A stretch of DNA of 64,000 bases, from NCBI GenBank assembly GCA_965276755.1, contig OZ255625.1:1240001-1304000 (forward strand). The letters run 5' to 3'. The stretch comes from CAJCIS01 sp965276755. Its GTDB lineage: Bacteria > Pseudomonadota > Alphaproteobacteria > Acetobacterales > Acetobacteraceae. The notes under the pieces are model-generated. The model ran no database searches. It was not told the DNA's origin and was given only the letters and a program-made list of their open reading frames with translations. The position numbers were made by a program, and so were the translations under genes. Within the stretch, counting starts at the first letter, position 1; each line of letters starts with the position of its first letter. Of this stretch, positions 7,939 to 15,597 are shown in pieces.

Positions 7939-9405
7939 TCACCCTTCGAAATACTGCGCGACCATCCGATCCAGCAGGCGCACGCCATAGCCAGTGGCAC
8001 CCTTCGGGATCGTCGCATGGTCCTTCGTCGCCCACGCCATGCCCGCAATATCCAAATGCGCCCACGGCTTGCCGTTGACGAACCTTGCCAGGAACTGCGC
8101 CGCGGTAATCGACCCACCTGGCCGACCCGTAATATTCTTCATGTCCGCAATGTCGGACTTCAACAGCTTGTCATACTCCGGCCCCATCGGCAGCCGCCAC
8201 AATTTCTCAGACGACGCAATGCCCGCGGCCAGCAGCTTGCCCGCCAGATCGTCATCGTTGCTGAATAGGCCGCCATGTTCGTGTCCCAGCGCCACGATCA
8301 TGGCGCCTGTCAGCGTTGCCAGATCCACCATGAACTTCGGATCGAATTTCTCCTGCGCGTACCAAAGCACGTCCGCCAGAACCAGACGGCCCTCTGCATC
8401 GGTGTTGAGCACCTCGATCGTCTGCCCCGAATAGCTGCGCACCACATCGCCGGGCCGTTGCGCGTTATCGCCGGGCATGTTCTCGACCAGCCCTACCAGG
8501 CCCACGGCGTTCACCGCTGCACGGCGCCCCGCCAGGGCCGCCATCAGCCCGACCACGGCGCCGGCGCCGGCCATGTCCCACTTCATGTCCTCCATGCCGG
8601 CCGCGGGCTTGATGCTGATGCCGCCTGTATCGAACGTGACACCCTTGCCGATGAAGGCGACCGGCTTTTCGCCCGCCGTGCCGCCATCCCAGCGCATCAC
8701 CACCATGCGCGGCTTCTGCGCGCTGCCCTGCGCCACGCCCATCAGGGCGCCCATGCCCCATTCCAGCATCTGCTCGGGCCCGAAAACCTCGATCTTAAGC
8801 CCCAGTTCGGACAGCTTTTCGATACGATTGGCGAACTCGATCGGCGTCAGGATATTCGGCGGCTCGGTCGCCAGATCGCGCGCCACGAACACGCCGCGCG
8901 CTACGGCCGCGAGCTTTTTCCATTCCGCCTCCGCCGCGTCGCCCTGCGCGGTCAGCACTGTCACCGCGGCAAGCTTCGGCTTGTCCTCGGGTTTCATCTT
9001 GGTGCGGTAAAGATCGAAGCGATACGCCCGCAGCACGGCGCCGAATGCCGCACGCGCCGATTGCGCCCCGTCCAGCGCACCGGCGGCTACGGTCACCGAC
9101 GCCTCGCGTGCAAGCAGCGGCACCAGCGCGCCGCCGGCATCCTCGGCCTTGTGGTCCGTGAGATCGCCCAGCTTGCCCAGGCCCACGGCGACGATCCGAC
9201 TCAGACCGCCGGCGGGTGCGAGGATCGTGACGCTCTGCCCCTCTTTGCCCGTGAACTCGGCCGAGGCGAAGGCACGCGTGACGGCGCCGCCGCTCGCTTC
9301 ATCGGCCGCGCGCCACAGGCCCGCGGGTTCGGTCCCCTCGGGCACCAGCAGCGCCAGCGCGCCCTGGGTCGGCAGGGCAGGAGGGGTGAAACGAACATCG
9401 AGCAT
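7939..9405 (-). CDS. pepA: Leucyl aminopeptidase PepA
   Basis: Cytosolic M17 aminopeptidase releasing N-terminal residues from peptides. 488 residues with start ATG at 9405 (MLDVRF). Catalytic segment IGKGVTFDTGGISIKP around 252-267, DM ligand region at 277, and NTDAEGRL at 334-341, all intact. The open frame continues upstream to 9906 but that part is antisense to the cysQ gene and is not coding. A diverged family-B repeat lies in the promoter region at 9440-9489. Confidence 0.95.
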   Translation of the reverse strand: MLDVRFTPPALPTQGALALLVPEGTEPAGLWRAADEASGGAVTRAFASAEFTGKEGQSVTILAPAGGLSRIVAVGLGKLGDLTDHKAEDAGGALVPLLAREASVTVAAGALDGAQSARAAFGAVLRAYRFDLYRTKMKPEDKPKLAAVTVLTAQGDAAEAEWKKLAAVARGVFVARDLATEPPNILTPIEFANRIEKLSELGLKIEVFGPEQMLEWGMGALMGVAQGSAQKPRMVVMRWDGGTAGEKPVAFIGKGVTFDTGGISIKPAAGMEDMKWDMAGAGAVVGLMAALAGRRAAVNAVGLVGLVENMPGDNAQRPGDVVRSYSGQTIEVLNTDAEGRLVLADVLWYAQEKFDPKFMVDLATLTGAMIVALGHEHGGLFSNDDDLAGKLLAAGIASSEKLWRLPMGPEYDKLLKSDIADMKNITGRPGGSITAAQFLARFVNGKPWAHLDIAGMAWATKDHATIPKGATGYGVRLLDRMVAQYFEG

Positions 9406-9439
9406 GAAGGTAATCCGATCGGGAAGCGCAGGAAGGCAA

Positions 9440-9489
9440 GGTAGGAAGATTGGGTGGAGTGTGCCACTCCCCCCAAACCCCCCCGTCTT
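9440..9489 (-). repeat. Family-B hairpin repeat
   Basis: Reverse-orientation copy with altered tip: the stem reads GGAGTG-TGC-CACTCC, so both arms differ from the usual GATG/CATC while pairing is kept. Located in the 100-base divergent spacer between pepA and the CysQ-like gene. Confidence 0.75.
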
Positions 9490-9505
9490 CATTGAGCCGT
9501 TCATA

Positions 9506-10276
9506 ATGCCCGCTTCACTGGACGATGCTGCAATGCTTGAATTGGCGGCCAACCTAGCCTGGCAAGCCGCCGAACTCATCCTGGGCATACGCGCCCGCGG
9601 CTTTGTCACGCTGGCCAAGCCCGACCGCTCCCCCGTGACCGACGCAGACCACGCCGCCGAGGCCCTGATCACCGCCGGCCTGCGCGCCGCCACACCGCTG
9701 ATCCCGATCGTTGCCGAGGAGGAAATCTCCGCCGGGCACACCCCCCGCCCAAGCCGCACCACGTGGTTTGTGGACCCGCTGGATGGCACGCGCGATTTTG
9801 CCGCCGGGCGGGACAGCTTCTGCGTCAACATAGGCTTGGTGCGAGACGCCACGCCCGTGCTCGGCGCGGTCGCCCTGCCCGCCACGGCCGAGCTTTTTGG
9901 CGGCATCGTTGGCGTGGGCGCCTGGAAGCAGGATCACGGGCCTCGCCGCCACATCGCGGTGCGCCAAGCGCCGGCCGCCGGCCTGGCCGTGCTCTCCTCG
10001 GCCGCGCGCGGGGACGACCCGCGCCTGCGTGACTTCCTGCGCGGCCGGACCGTTGCCTCCGTCACCGCGATGGGTTCGGCGATCAAGGTGTGCCGCATCG
10101 CCGAGGGTTTGGCTGACCTCTACGCCCGCTTCGGCCGCACGATGGAGTGGGACACCGCCGCACCCCAAGCCGTGCTTGAGGCTGCCGGCGGGTGCCTGAC
10201 CGCGCTGGACGGCACGGCATTGCGCTACAACAAGCCGGGCTGGGCCAATCCCGGCTTCTGCGTCCGCGGCGCATGA
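9506..10276 (+). CDS. cysQ: 3'(2'),5'-bisphosphate nucleotidase, CysQ-like
   Basis: Inositol-monophosphatase fold, Mg2+-dependent; CysQ removes the 3'-phosphate of PAP produced by sulfate assimilation. 256 residues. Motifs in order: SPVTDADHAAE, VAEEE (metal ligand), VDPLDGTRDFAAG, and EWDTAAPQAVLEAAGG at the C-terminal metal site; the YNKPGWANPGFC ending is CysQ-like. Other IMPase-family substrates cannot be excluded. Its stop overlaps the start of the Sua5 gene (ATGA). Confidence 0.85.
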   Translation: MPASLDDAAMLELAANLAWQAAELILGIRARGFVTLAKPDRSPVTDADHAAEALITAGLRAATPLIPIVAEEEISAGHTPRPSRTTWFVDPLDGTRDFAAGRDSFCVNIGLVRDATPVLGAVALPATAELFGGIVGVGAWKQDHGPRRHIAVRQAPAAGLAVLSSAARGDDPRLRDFLRGRTVASVTAMGSAIKVCRIAEGLADLYARFGRTMEWDTAAPQAVLEAAGGCLTALDGTALRYNKPGWANPGFCVRGA

Positions 10277-11238
10277 CCCGGCTGCTGGCGGTTGATGCGG
10301 CTGGCATTGCCGAGGCCGCCGCCTTGTTACGCGCCGGCCAACTGGTCGCCTTTGGCACTGAGACCGTTTATGGCCTAGGCGGGGATGCGACCAGCGCGCG
10401 CGCGACGGCGGCGATATTCGCGGCCAAGGGGCGCCCGCACTTCAACCCCCTGATATGCCATTTCGCCACTGCTGAGGCTGCATTCGTCCACGTGGCCCGC
10501 TCCGCCATGGCCGAGAGCCTTGCGGCCGCTTTCTGGCCAGGCCCGCTCACCATGGTGCTGCCGCGCCGTCCCACGACCTGCATCGACCTGCTCGCCGGCG
10601 CCGGGCTGGACACGCTGGCCGTGCGTGTGCCGGCATCCCTGCCCGCCCGGGCGCTGCTGCAAGCGGCGGGCGTGCCGATCGCGGCACCTTCGGCCAACCG
10701 CTCGGGCGCGGTCAGCCCGACCACAGCCGCGCACGTCATGGCCGACCTTGCAGGGCTTATCGCGGCAATCCTGGATTGCGGTCCCGCTACCGGCGGCCTG
10801 GAAAGCACGGTGCTGGACCTGACCGGCCCACGCCCCTTCCTGCTCCGCCCGGGCGGCATTCCGGCCGAGGCCATCGAAGCCTTCTGCGGCGAGATCGGCC
10901 GCGGCATCACGCCCGCAGAGGCCGGCGCCGCGCGTGGCCTGCGCTCCCCCGGCCTGCTCGTCTCCCACTATGCGCCGCGCACGACGCTGCGCCTGAATGC
11001 CGAGACGGTTGGTCCGGCAGAAGCGCTGCTCGCTTTCGGCCCTACACTCGCGACCGCGGGGCCTGTGTGGCAATTGAGCCTTGATGGCAACGTAGCGGAG
11101 GCTGCCAGCCGCCTTTTCGCCGGCCTGCGGTGGCTCGACGCTCAGGCCGCCACCGCGATTGCCGTGATGCCGATACCCTCGCGGGGTTTGGGTGCGGCGA
11201 TCAATGACCGCCTGCAACGGGCCGCAGCCCCTCGGTAA
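10273..11238 (+). CDS. tsaC: L-threonylcarbamoyladenylate synthase (Sua5 type)
   Basis: Makes threonylcarbamoyl-AMP from Thr, bicarbonate and ATP for the t6A37 tRNA modification. 321 residues: YrdC domain about 5-190 with FGTETVYGLGGDA, KGRPHFNPLI and APSANRSG, followed by the Sua5 C-terminal domain with SPGLLVSHYAPRT at its start. The length marks it as Sua5 rather than the short TsaC. Coupled to cysQ by an ATGA overlap. Confidence 0.93.
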   Translation: MTRLLAVDAAGIAEAAALLRAGQLVAFGTETVYGLGGDATSARATAAIFAAKGRPHFNPLICHFATAEAAFVHVARSAMAESLAAAFWPGPLTMVLPRRPTTCIDLLAGAGLDTLAVRVPASLPARALLQAAGVPIAAPSANRSGAVSPTTAAHVMADLAGLIAAILDCGPATGGLESTVLDLTGPRPFLLRPGGIPAEAIEAFCGEIGRGITPAEAGAARGLRSPGLLVSHYAPRTTLRLNAETVGPAEALLAFGPTLATAGPVWQLSLDGNVAEAASRLFAGLRWLDAQAATAIAVMPIPSRGLGAAINDRLQRAAAPR

Positions 11239-11324
11239 GTCCTTGCCCCTTTTCGCGGTTGCGACCATCTTCGACAGAATAAACGCCGGATTGACCAGCC
11301 GCCCCGAAGGAAACCCCGCCCCCC

Positions 11325-12458
11325 ATGGTCCATCTCGCCGCTGCAACCACCGACGGGCCGCCAGGCCACGCCGGCGCGTTCGCGGCGCTGGATTTGGGCA
11401 CCAATAATTGCCGCCTGCTGGTCGGCACCCCCGCCTTGGACGGATTTCGTGTCATCGACAGCTTCTCGCGCATTGTGCGCCTGGGCGAGGGTTTGCACCA
11501 CAGCGGGGCGCTGAGCGCCGATGCGATGGACCGCGCCCTGAGCGCGCTGCACGCGTGCGCCGCCCGCCTGCGACGCCGGCCGGTGCGCGCGGTGCGCGCC
11601 ATCGCGACCGAAGCCTGCCGCCGCGCCGCCAACGGCGCCGCCTTCCTGGACCGCGTGCACGCCGAAACCGGCATCGATTTCGACATCATCTCAACGCGCG
11701 AGGAAGCTGAATTGGCGCTGGAAAGCTGCGCGCCGCTGTTGGAAGGACCGGGACGGCGGGCACTGCTTTTTGATATCGGCGGCGGCTCGACGGAGCTCGC
11801 CTGGGTGCGGCTGGATGCCGGCCACGGGCCTGCGCTGATCGGCTATGACAGCCTGCCTGTGGGCGTGGTGACACTTGCTGAACGCTTTGGCCATCAGGGT
11901 TTTTTGGAGCAGGGCTACCGCGCCATGGTAGACCATGTCACCGGCCTGCTTGCGCCATTCGAGGCCATTCACTGCATCGGCCATGAGGTGCGTCTGTCTG
12001 GCGTGCGCCTGCTCGGCACCAGCGGCACGGTGACCACGCTGGCTGGTGTGGCACTTGGGCTGGCGCGCTACCGGCGGCCTGCGGTGGACGGCCAGGTGTT
12101 GACCGCCGAGGCGGCCGATGCGGCGGTGGCGGTGCTGCGCGGGCTGGGGCGCGAGGGCTTGATGCGCCACCCCTGCGTGGGGCACGAACGCGCGGCCTTC
12201 GTGCTGCCGGGCTGCGCCATCTTCGAGGCCATCCGCAATACCTGGCGCATGCCCGCGGTGACTGTCGCCGATCGCGGCCTGCGCGAGGGGATGCTGTTGC
12301 GCATGATCCGTGCGAGTGCGGCGCGCCCGGTAAGTGCTTTGCGGCGCGGGAGTGAAGTCAGGCCAGGGGCTCTGCCCGTCGCCACCGGCGCTCAGACCGG
12401 TGGCGCTCTGGTGGCGACCCCAGCTGGGGCGGGCGGCCCCAGACCTCAATTGTTTTGA
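11325..12458 (+). CDS. Ppx/GppA family phosphatase
   Basis: Actin-like ASKHA phosphatase acting on polyphosphate or pppGpp. 377 residues. Phosphate-1 loop ALDLGTNNCRLLVG near 24-37, EEAELALE, and DIGGGSTELAW (phosphate-2) near 147-157, then GTSGTVTTLAG. It matches the short single-module alphaproteobacterial type adjacent to rlmE. Exopolyphosphatase versus pppGpp hydrolase cannot be told apart from sequence here. Confidence 0.88.
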   Translation: MVHLAAATTDGPPGHAGAFAALDLGTNNCRLLVGTPALDGFRVIDSFSRIVRLGEGLHHSGALSADAMDRALSALHACAARLRRRPVRAVRAIATEACRRAANGAAFLDRVHAETGIDFDIISTREEAELALESCAPLLEGPGRRALLFDIGGGSTELAWVRLDAGHGPALIGYDSLPVGVVTLAERFGHQGFLEQGYRAMVDHVTGLLAPFEAIHCIGHEVRLSGVRLLGTSGTVTTLAGVALGLARYRRPAVDGQVLTAEAADAAVAVLRGLGREGLMRHPCVGHERAAFVLPGCAIFEAIRNTWRMPAVTVADRGLREGMLLRMIRASAARPVSALRRGSEVRPGALPVATGAQTGGALVATPAGAGGPRPQLF

Positions 12459-12509
12459 ACTACGCCTTGTCATACAATCCGGCGTTGAAACTGACACATT
12501 ATCAGGGGG

Positions 12510-12565
12510 AGAAAGATGGGGGAGAAGTGGCTGACGTATACGTCAGCCCCCCTCAAACCCCCCGT
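12510..12565 (-). repeat. Diverged family-B hairpin with a 20-base perfect palindrome
   Basis: The tip of the hairpin is the perfect palindrome GGCTGACGTATACGTCAGCC at 12529-12548, flanked by GGGGG / CCCCC-type arms and the CCCCCCGTCATT end typical of family B. Confidence 0.65.
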
Positions 12566-12593
12566 CATTCATTTAGACCTTTTCCTAACTAAA

Positions 12594-12640
12594 GACGGGG
12601 GGTCTGGGGGGGATGGCACATCTCCCCCAGCCTTACTCTG
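12594..12640 (+). repeat. Family-B hairpin repeat
   Basis: Canonical core with GATG-GCA-CATC tip, followed by CCTTACTCTGAGAGTCAAT, the flank shared with the MITE-like element near 60 kb. Confidence 0.85.
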
Positions 12641-12658
12641 AGAGTCAATCTTTCTGCT

Positions 12659-12677
12659 GACTGGTATAATACGTGTC
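12659..12677 (+). promoter_or_regulatory. Extended -10 promoter at the MITE end, probably leaderless rlmE
   Basis: TGGTATAAT (TG, one base, TATAAT) ends at 12670, and the rlmE ATG is at 12678, leaving seven bases. A start point six to eight bases after the -10 box would fall on or next to the ATG. No Shine-Dalgarno sequence precedes rlmE, which fits a leaderless mRNA. No good -35 box is visible, as expected for an extended -10 promoter. Confidence 0.5.
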
Positions 12678-13388
12678 ATGGTTACCCGGAAATCCGATAG
12701 CACAGGCCCGGCAAGCGGCGCGCGCAGTGTCGCGGTCAAGCTCAAGAAATCTCAAGGCCGCAGCACGTCCCAACAGGCCTGGCTGCGCCGGCAACTCAAC
12801 GACCCGTATGTCGTGGCCGCGCGCGCGCAGGGCTTGCGATCTCGTGCCGCATTCAAGCTGATGGAGCTCGACGACAAGTATGCGCTGATCAAGAAGGGTG
12901 CGCGCGTGATCGATCTCGGCGCGGCACCTGGCGGGTGGAGCCAGGTCGCGCTGCGGCGCGGTGCGGCGCGCGTTGTTGGCGTCGATCTTTTGCCGATCGA
13001 CGAACTTCCGGGCGCGAGCTTGATCGAGGGCGATTTCAATGATCCCGCGATGCCCGCGCGCCTGATCGAGATGCTGGGCGGCTGCGCGGACTTGGTGCTG
13101 TCTGACATGGCACCAAATACGACCGGCCACGCACCTACGGACCATTTGCGCATCATGGCGTTGGCAGAACTGGCGCTGGACTTTGCGTTGCAGACGCTGA
13201 CGCCCGGCGGCGCATTCGTGACGAAGATGTTCCAGGGCGGGACGGAAAAGCAGATGCTGGCACCGATGAAGCAGCATTTCGCCAGCGTGAGGCACGCCAA
13301 GCCACCGGCAAGCCGCAAGGATAGCAGCGAGCTTTACGTCGTGGCGACCGGATTTCGCGCGCGCGACCGCGATGGAACAAAGACGTAA
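12678..13388 (+). CDS. rlmE: 23S rRNA (uridine-2552-2'-O) methyltransferase RlmE
   Basis: FtsJ/RrmJ family; methylates U2552 in the A-loop of 23S rRNA. 236 residues. SQQAWLRRQLNDPYV leads into AAFKLMELDDKY, the SAM-binding loop VIDLGAAPGGWSQVA near 76-90, the DLVLSDMAPNTTGH segment with catalytic Asp, and FVTKMFQGG with catalytic Lys; SRKDSSELYVVATGF near the end supplies the Glu. A full K-D-K-E tetrad is present. Sits downstream of ppx, separated by the MITE-like element. Confidence 0.95.
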   Translation: MVTRKSDSTGPASGARSVAVKLKKSQGRSTSQQAWLRRQLNDPYVVAARAQGLRSRAAFKLMELDDKYALIKKGARVIDLGAAPGGWSQVALRRGAARVVGVDLLPIDELPGASLIEGDFNDPAMPARLIEMLGGCADLVLSDMAPNTTGHAPTDHLRIMALAELALDFALQTLTPGGAFVTKMFQGGTEKQMLAPMKQHFASVRHAKPPASRKDSSELYVVATGFRARDRDGTKT

Positions 13389-13483
13389 CGCGAAAGAATC
13401 GCGTAGCGGGCGAGATGAGGGTTGACATCCAGGAGGATGGCACCCAACATCTTGCATGTTGAGGCAGAGAGCGAGGCGTTGCT

Positions 13484-14089
13484 ATGGGCCACACTCAGGA
13501 CGAGAAGGCCAGGACCCGCGAGCGGATACTGGACGTGGCGTCCCGCCGCTTTCGCGAGGCTGGATTGGACGGACTTTCCATTGCCGAGCTGATGAACGAG
13601 GCCGGGCTGACGCATGGCGGTTTCTACAAGCATTTCCGATCACGCGAGGACCTGGTTGCCAATGCCGTGGAACGTGCGGCCGCGGACAAGGTTGAACAGC
13701 CCTTCGCCAGTCTGGAAACGTTTATCGACAGCTATTTGTCCAGCACGCACCGCGACGCGCGAGCCAATGGCTGCGCCTTTAGCGCGCTTGCCGCCGATAT
13801 TGCGCGCGCGGATGATCGCGCGCGCGATGTTTTCACCGAGCAGCTCCGGCGCGCGTTGCGCCGCATGGCGAGTCTGGCCAGAGCTGCGAAAGAGGATGAC
13901 AGCGCGGGGACGGCGATGTTTCGGCTGAGCGCCATGCTGGGTGCGCTGACGCTGGCGCGCGCCGTCAATGATCCCGATCTTTCGGACGCGCTGATGGCCG
14001 CGACGAGAAACACCCTGAAAGCAGAACGCCGGCGCGCGGCCCCGGCGCGCACCAAACGCGCTCCGCCGGCACTTTACGCAGCACGATGA
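13484..14089 (+). CDS. TetR-family transcriptional regulator
   Basis: 201 residues. N-terminal TetR helix-turn-helix about 10-58 (RERILDVASRRFREAGLDGLSIAEL ... THGGFYKHF motif), C-terminal ligand-binding half without a recognisable signature; NGCAFSALAADIARAD resembles the AcrR/NemR subgroup. Ligand unknown. The 3' end overlaps the convergent prfC gene by 16 bases. The neighbouring rlmE is probably not its target; I see no clear operator. Confidence 0.88.
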   Translation: MGHTQDEKARTRERILDVASRRFREAGLDGLSIAELMNEAGLTHGGFYKHFRSREDLVANAVERAAADKVEQPFASLETFIDSYLSSTHRDARANGCAFSALAADIARADDRARDVFTEQLRRALRRMASLARAAKEDDSAGTAMFRLSAMLGALTLARAVNDPDLSDALMAATRNTLKAERRRAAPARTKRAPPALYAAR

Positions 14090-15597
14090 TCCTTGATGTC
14101 GCGAAACGCCAGGCCGGCATTCATCTCGGCCGTGCGCTTCATCATGAACGCTGACGTGGCCAGAAATACCGGATCGCCATCCACGTCATCGGCCATTGCA
14201 GTGCGCTGATCGGCGATGAATTTTTCTACGGTTGCGCGTTCGCCGGAAATCCAGCGCGCCAGGTTGTAGGGCGTGGCTTCAAAGCCGATGCCCACGCCGT
14301 ATTCGCCGGCCATGCGCGCGATCAGTACGTCGAGCTGCAAGGTGCCGACGACGCCCACGATTGGCGGGCTGCCATCCTGCGGGCGGAAGAGCTGCACCAC
14401 CCCTTCCTCGGCCAGTTCCTGCAATGCCTGCTTAAGTTTTTTGGCTTTCATCGCATCGTCCAGCCGCACACGGCGCAGGATTTCCGGTGCGAAGGACGGC
14501 ACGCCGAGGAATTGTAAGTCTTCATCTTCGGTCAGCGTGTCGCCGATGCGCAGGGTGCCGTGATTGGGGATGCCGACGACGTCTCCGGCGTAGGCTTCCT
14601 CGGCGAGCACACGGTCACGCGCGAAGAAGAATTGCGGCGCGTGCAGCGGGATCAGCTTGCCTGTGCGCACCTGTTTGAGGCGCATGCCGCGTTCCAGCCG
14701 GCCGGAGCAGACGCGGGCGAAGGCGATGCGGTCTCGGTGTTGGGGGTCCATGTTGGCTTGAATCTTGAAGACCAGGGCTGTGAGTTTCTCCTCATCGGCT
14801 TGGACGATGCGCGTGTCGGCGGTTTGTGCCCGCGGCTTGGGGCCGTAGCCGGCGAGCGCGTCGAGCAGGTCGGCGACGCCGATTTCGCGGATGGCGCTGC
14901 CGAAATAGACGGGGGTGAGGTGTCCAGCGTTGAAGCTTTCGGCGTCGAATTCTGGCAGGGCGGCGCGGACGAGGTCCATTTCCTCGCCGAGCGCTTGCAT
15001 GCGCGGGTCGGATTGGGCGAGTGTTTCGGACACGTGCAGGTCGCGCGCGCGGACATCGTAGGTGCCGACGAAGGTGGCGGCGCGGCCGACGGGCCAGGTT
15101 GCGGGCGAGCAGTCCAGTGCGAGCGTGCTGGAGACTTCGTCGAGCAATTCAAATGGGTCGCGTGCTTCGCGGTCCATCTTGTTGACAAAGGTGATGATGG
15201 GGATGTCGCGCAGCCGGCAGATTTCGAAGAGTTTTCGCGTGCGGGCTTCTATGCCTTTGGCGGCGTCGATTACCATGACGGCGGAGTCGACGGCGGTGAG
15301 TGTGCGGTAGGTGTCTTCGGAAAAGTCTTCGTGGCCGGGCGTGTCGAGAAGGTTGAAGACGCAGCCTGCGTATTCGAAGGTCATGACGGAGGTGACGACG
15401 GAGATGCCGCGGTCCCGTTCGATGCCCATCCAGTCCGAGCGCGTGCGGCGGCGTTCGCCTTTGGCCCGCACGTTGCCGGCGAGCTGGATGGCGCCGCCGG
15501 CGCGCAGCAGGCGCTCGGTGAGGGTTGTTTTGCCCGCGTCCGGATGTGAGATAATAGCGAAAGTCCGCCTGCGGGCAATTTCGGAAGCAATACTCAT
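14074..15597 (-). CDS. prfC: Peptide chain release factor 3
   Basis: Translational GTPase that recycles RF1/RF2. 507 residues from the ATG at 15597 (MSIASEIARRRTF). G1 SHPDAGKTTLTERLL, G2 region RGISVVTSVM, G3 DTPGHEDFSEDTYRTL, G4 NKMDREARDPFELL, then domain II and the RF3 C-terminal domain. The start overlaps the stop of the upstream glycosyltransferase (ATGA). A B-repeat lies just upstream and would only lengthen the frame, not supply the true start. Confidence 0.96.
   Translation of the reverse strand: MSIASEIARRRTFAIISHPDAGKTTLTERLLRAGGAIQLAGNVRAKGERRRTRSDWMGIERDRGISVVTSVMTFEYAGCVFNLLDTPGHEDFSEDTYRTLTAVDSAVMVIDAAKGIEARTRKLFEICRLRDIPIITFVNKMDREARDPFELLDEVSSTLALDCSPATWPVGRAATFVGTYDVRARDLHVSETLAQSDPRMQALGEEMDLVRAALPEFDAESFNAGHLTPVYFGSAIREIGVADLLDALAGYGPKPRAQTADTRIVQADEEKLTALVFKIQANMDPQHRDRIAFARVCSGRLERGMRLKQVRTGKLIPLHAPQFFFARDRVLAEEAYAGDVVGIPNHGTLRIGDTLTEDEDLQFLGVPSFAPEILRRVRLDDAMKAKKLKQALQELAEEGVVQLFRPQDGSPPIVGVVGTLQLDVLIARMAGEYGVGIGFEATPYNLARWISGERATVEKFIADQRTAMADDVDGDPVFLATSAFMMKRTAEMNAGLAFRDIKDHRAA

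Larger units (their letters stand above)
12471..12670. mobile_element. MITE-like element carrying two B cores
   Basis: About 200 bases. The ends are imperfect inverted repeats, CGTTGAAACTGACACAT on the left and, read backwards, TATACCAGTCAGCAGAAAG on the right; both ends match the ends of the element at 59988-60101. Inside are two B-type hairpins in opposite orientation. No open frame for a transposase. The right end carries TATAAT at 12665-12670 preceded by TG one base upstream, just before rlmE. Confidence 0.6.

Noticed and set aside
9406..9906. Extension of the pepA reading frame by 167 residues upstream
   Set aside because: It is antisense to the clearly coding CysQ-like gene and its composition is that of a GC-rich shadow frame; pepA starts at 9405.
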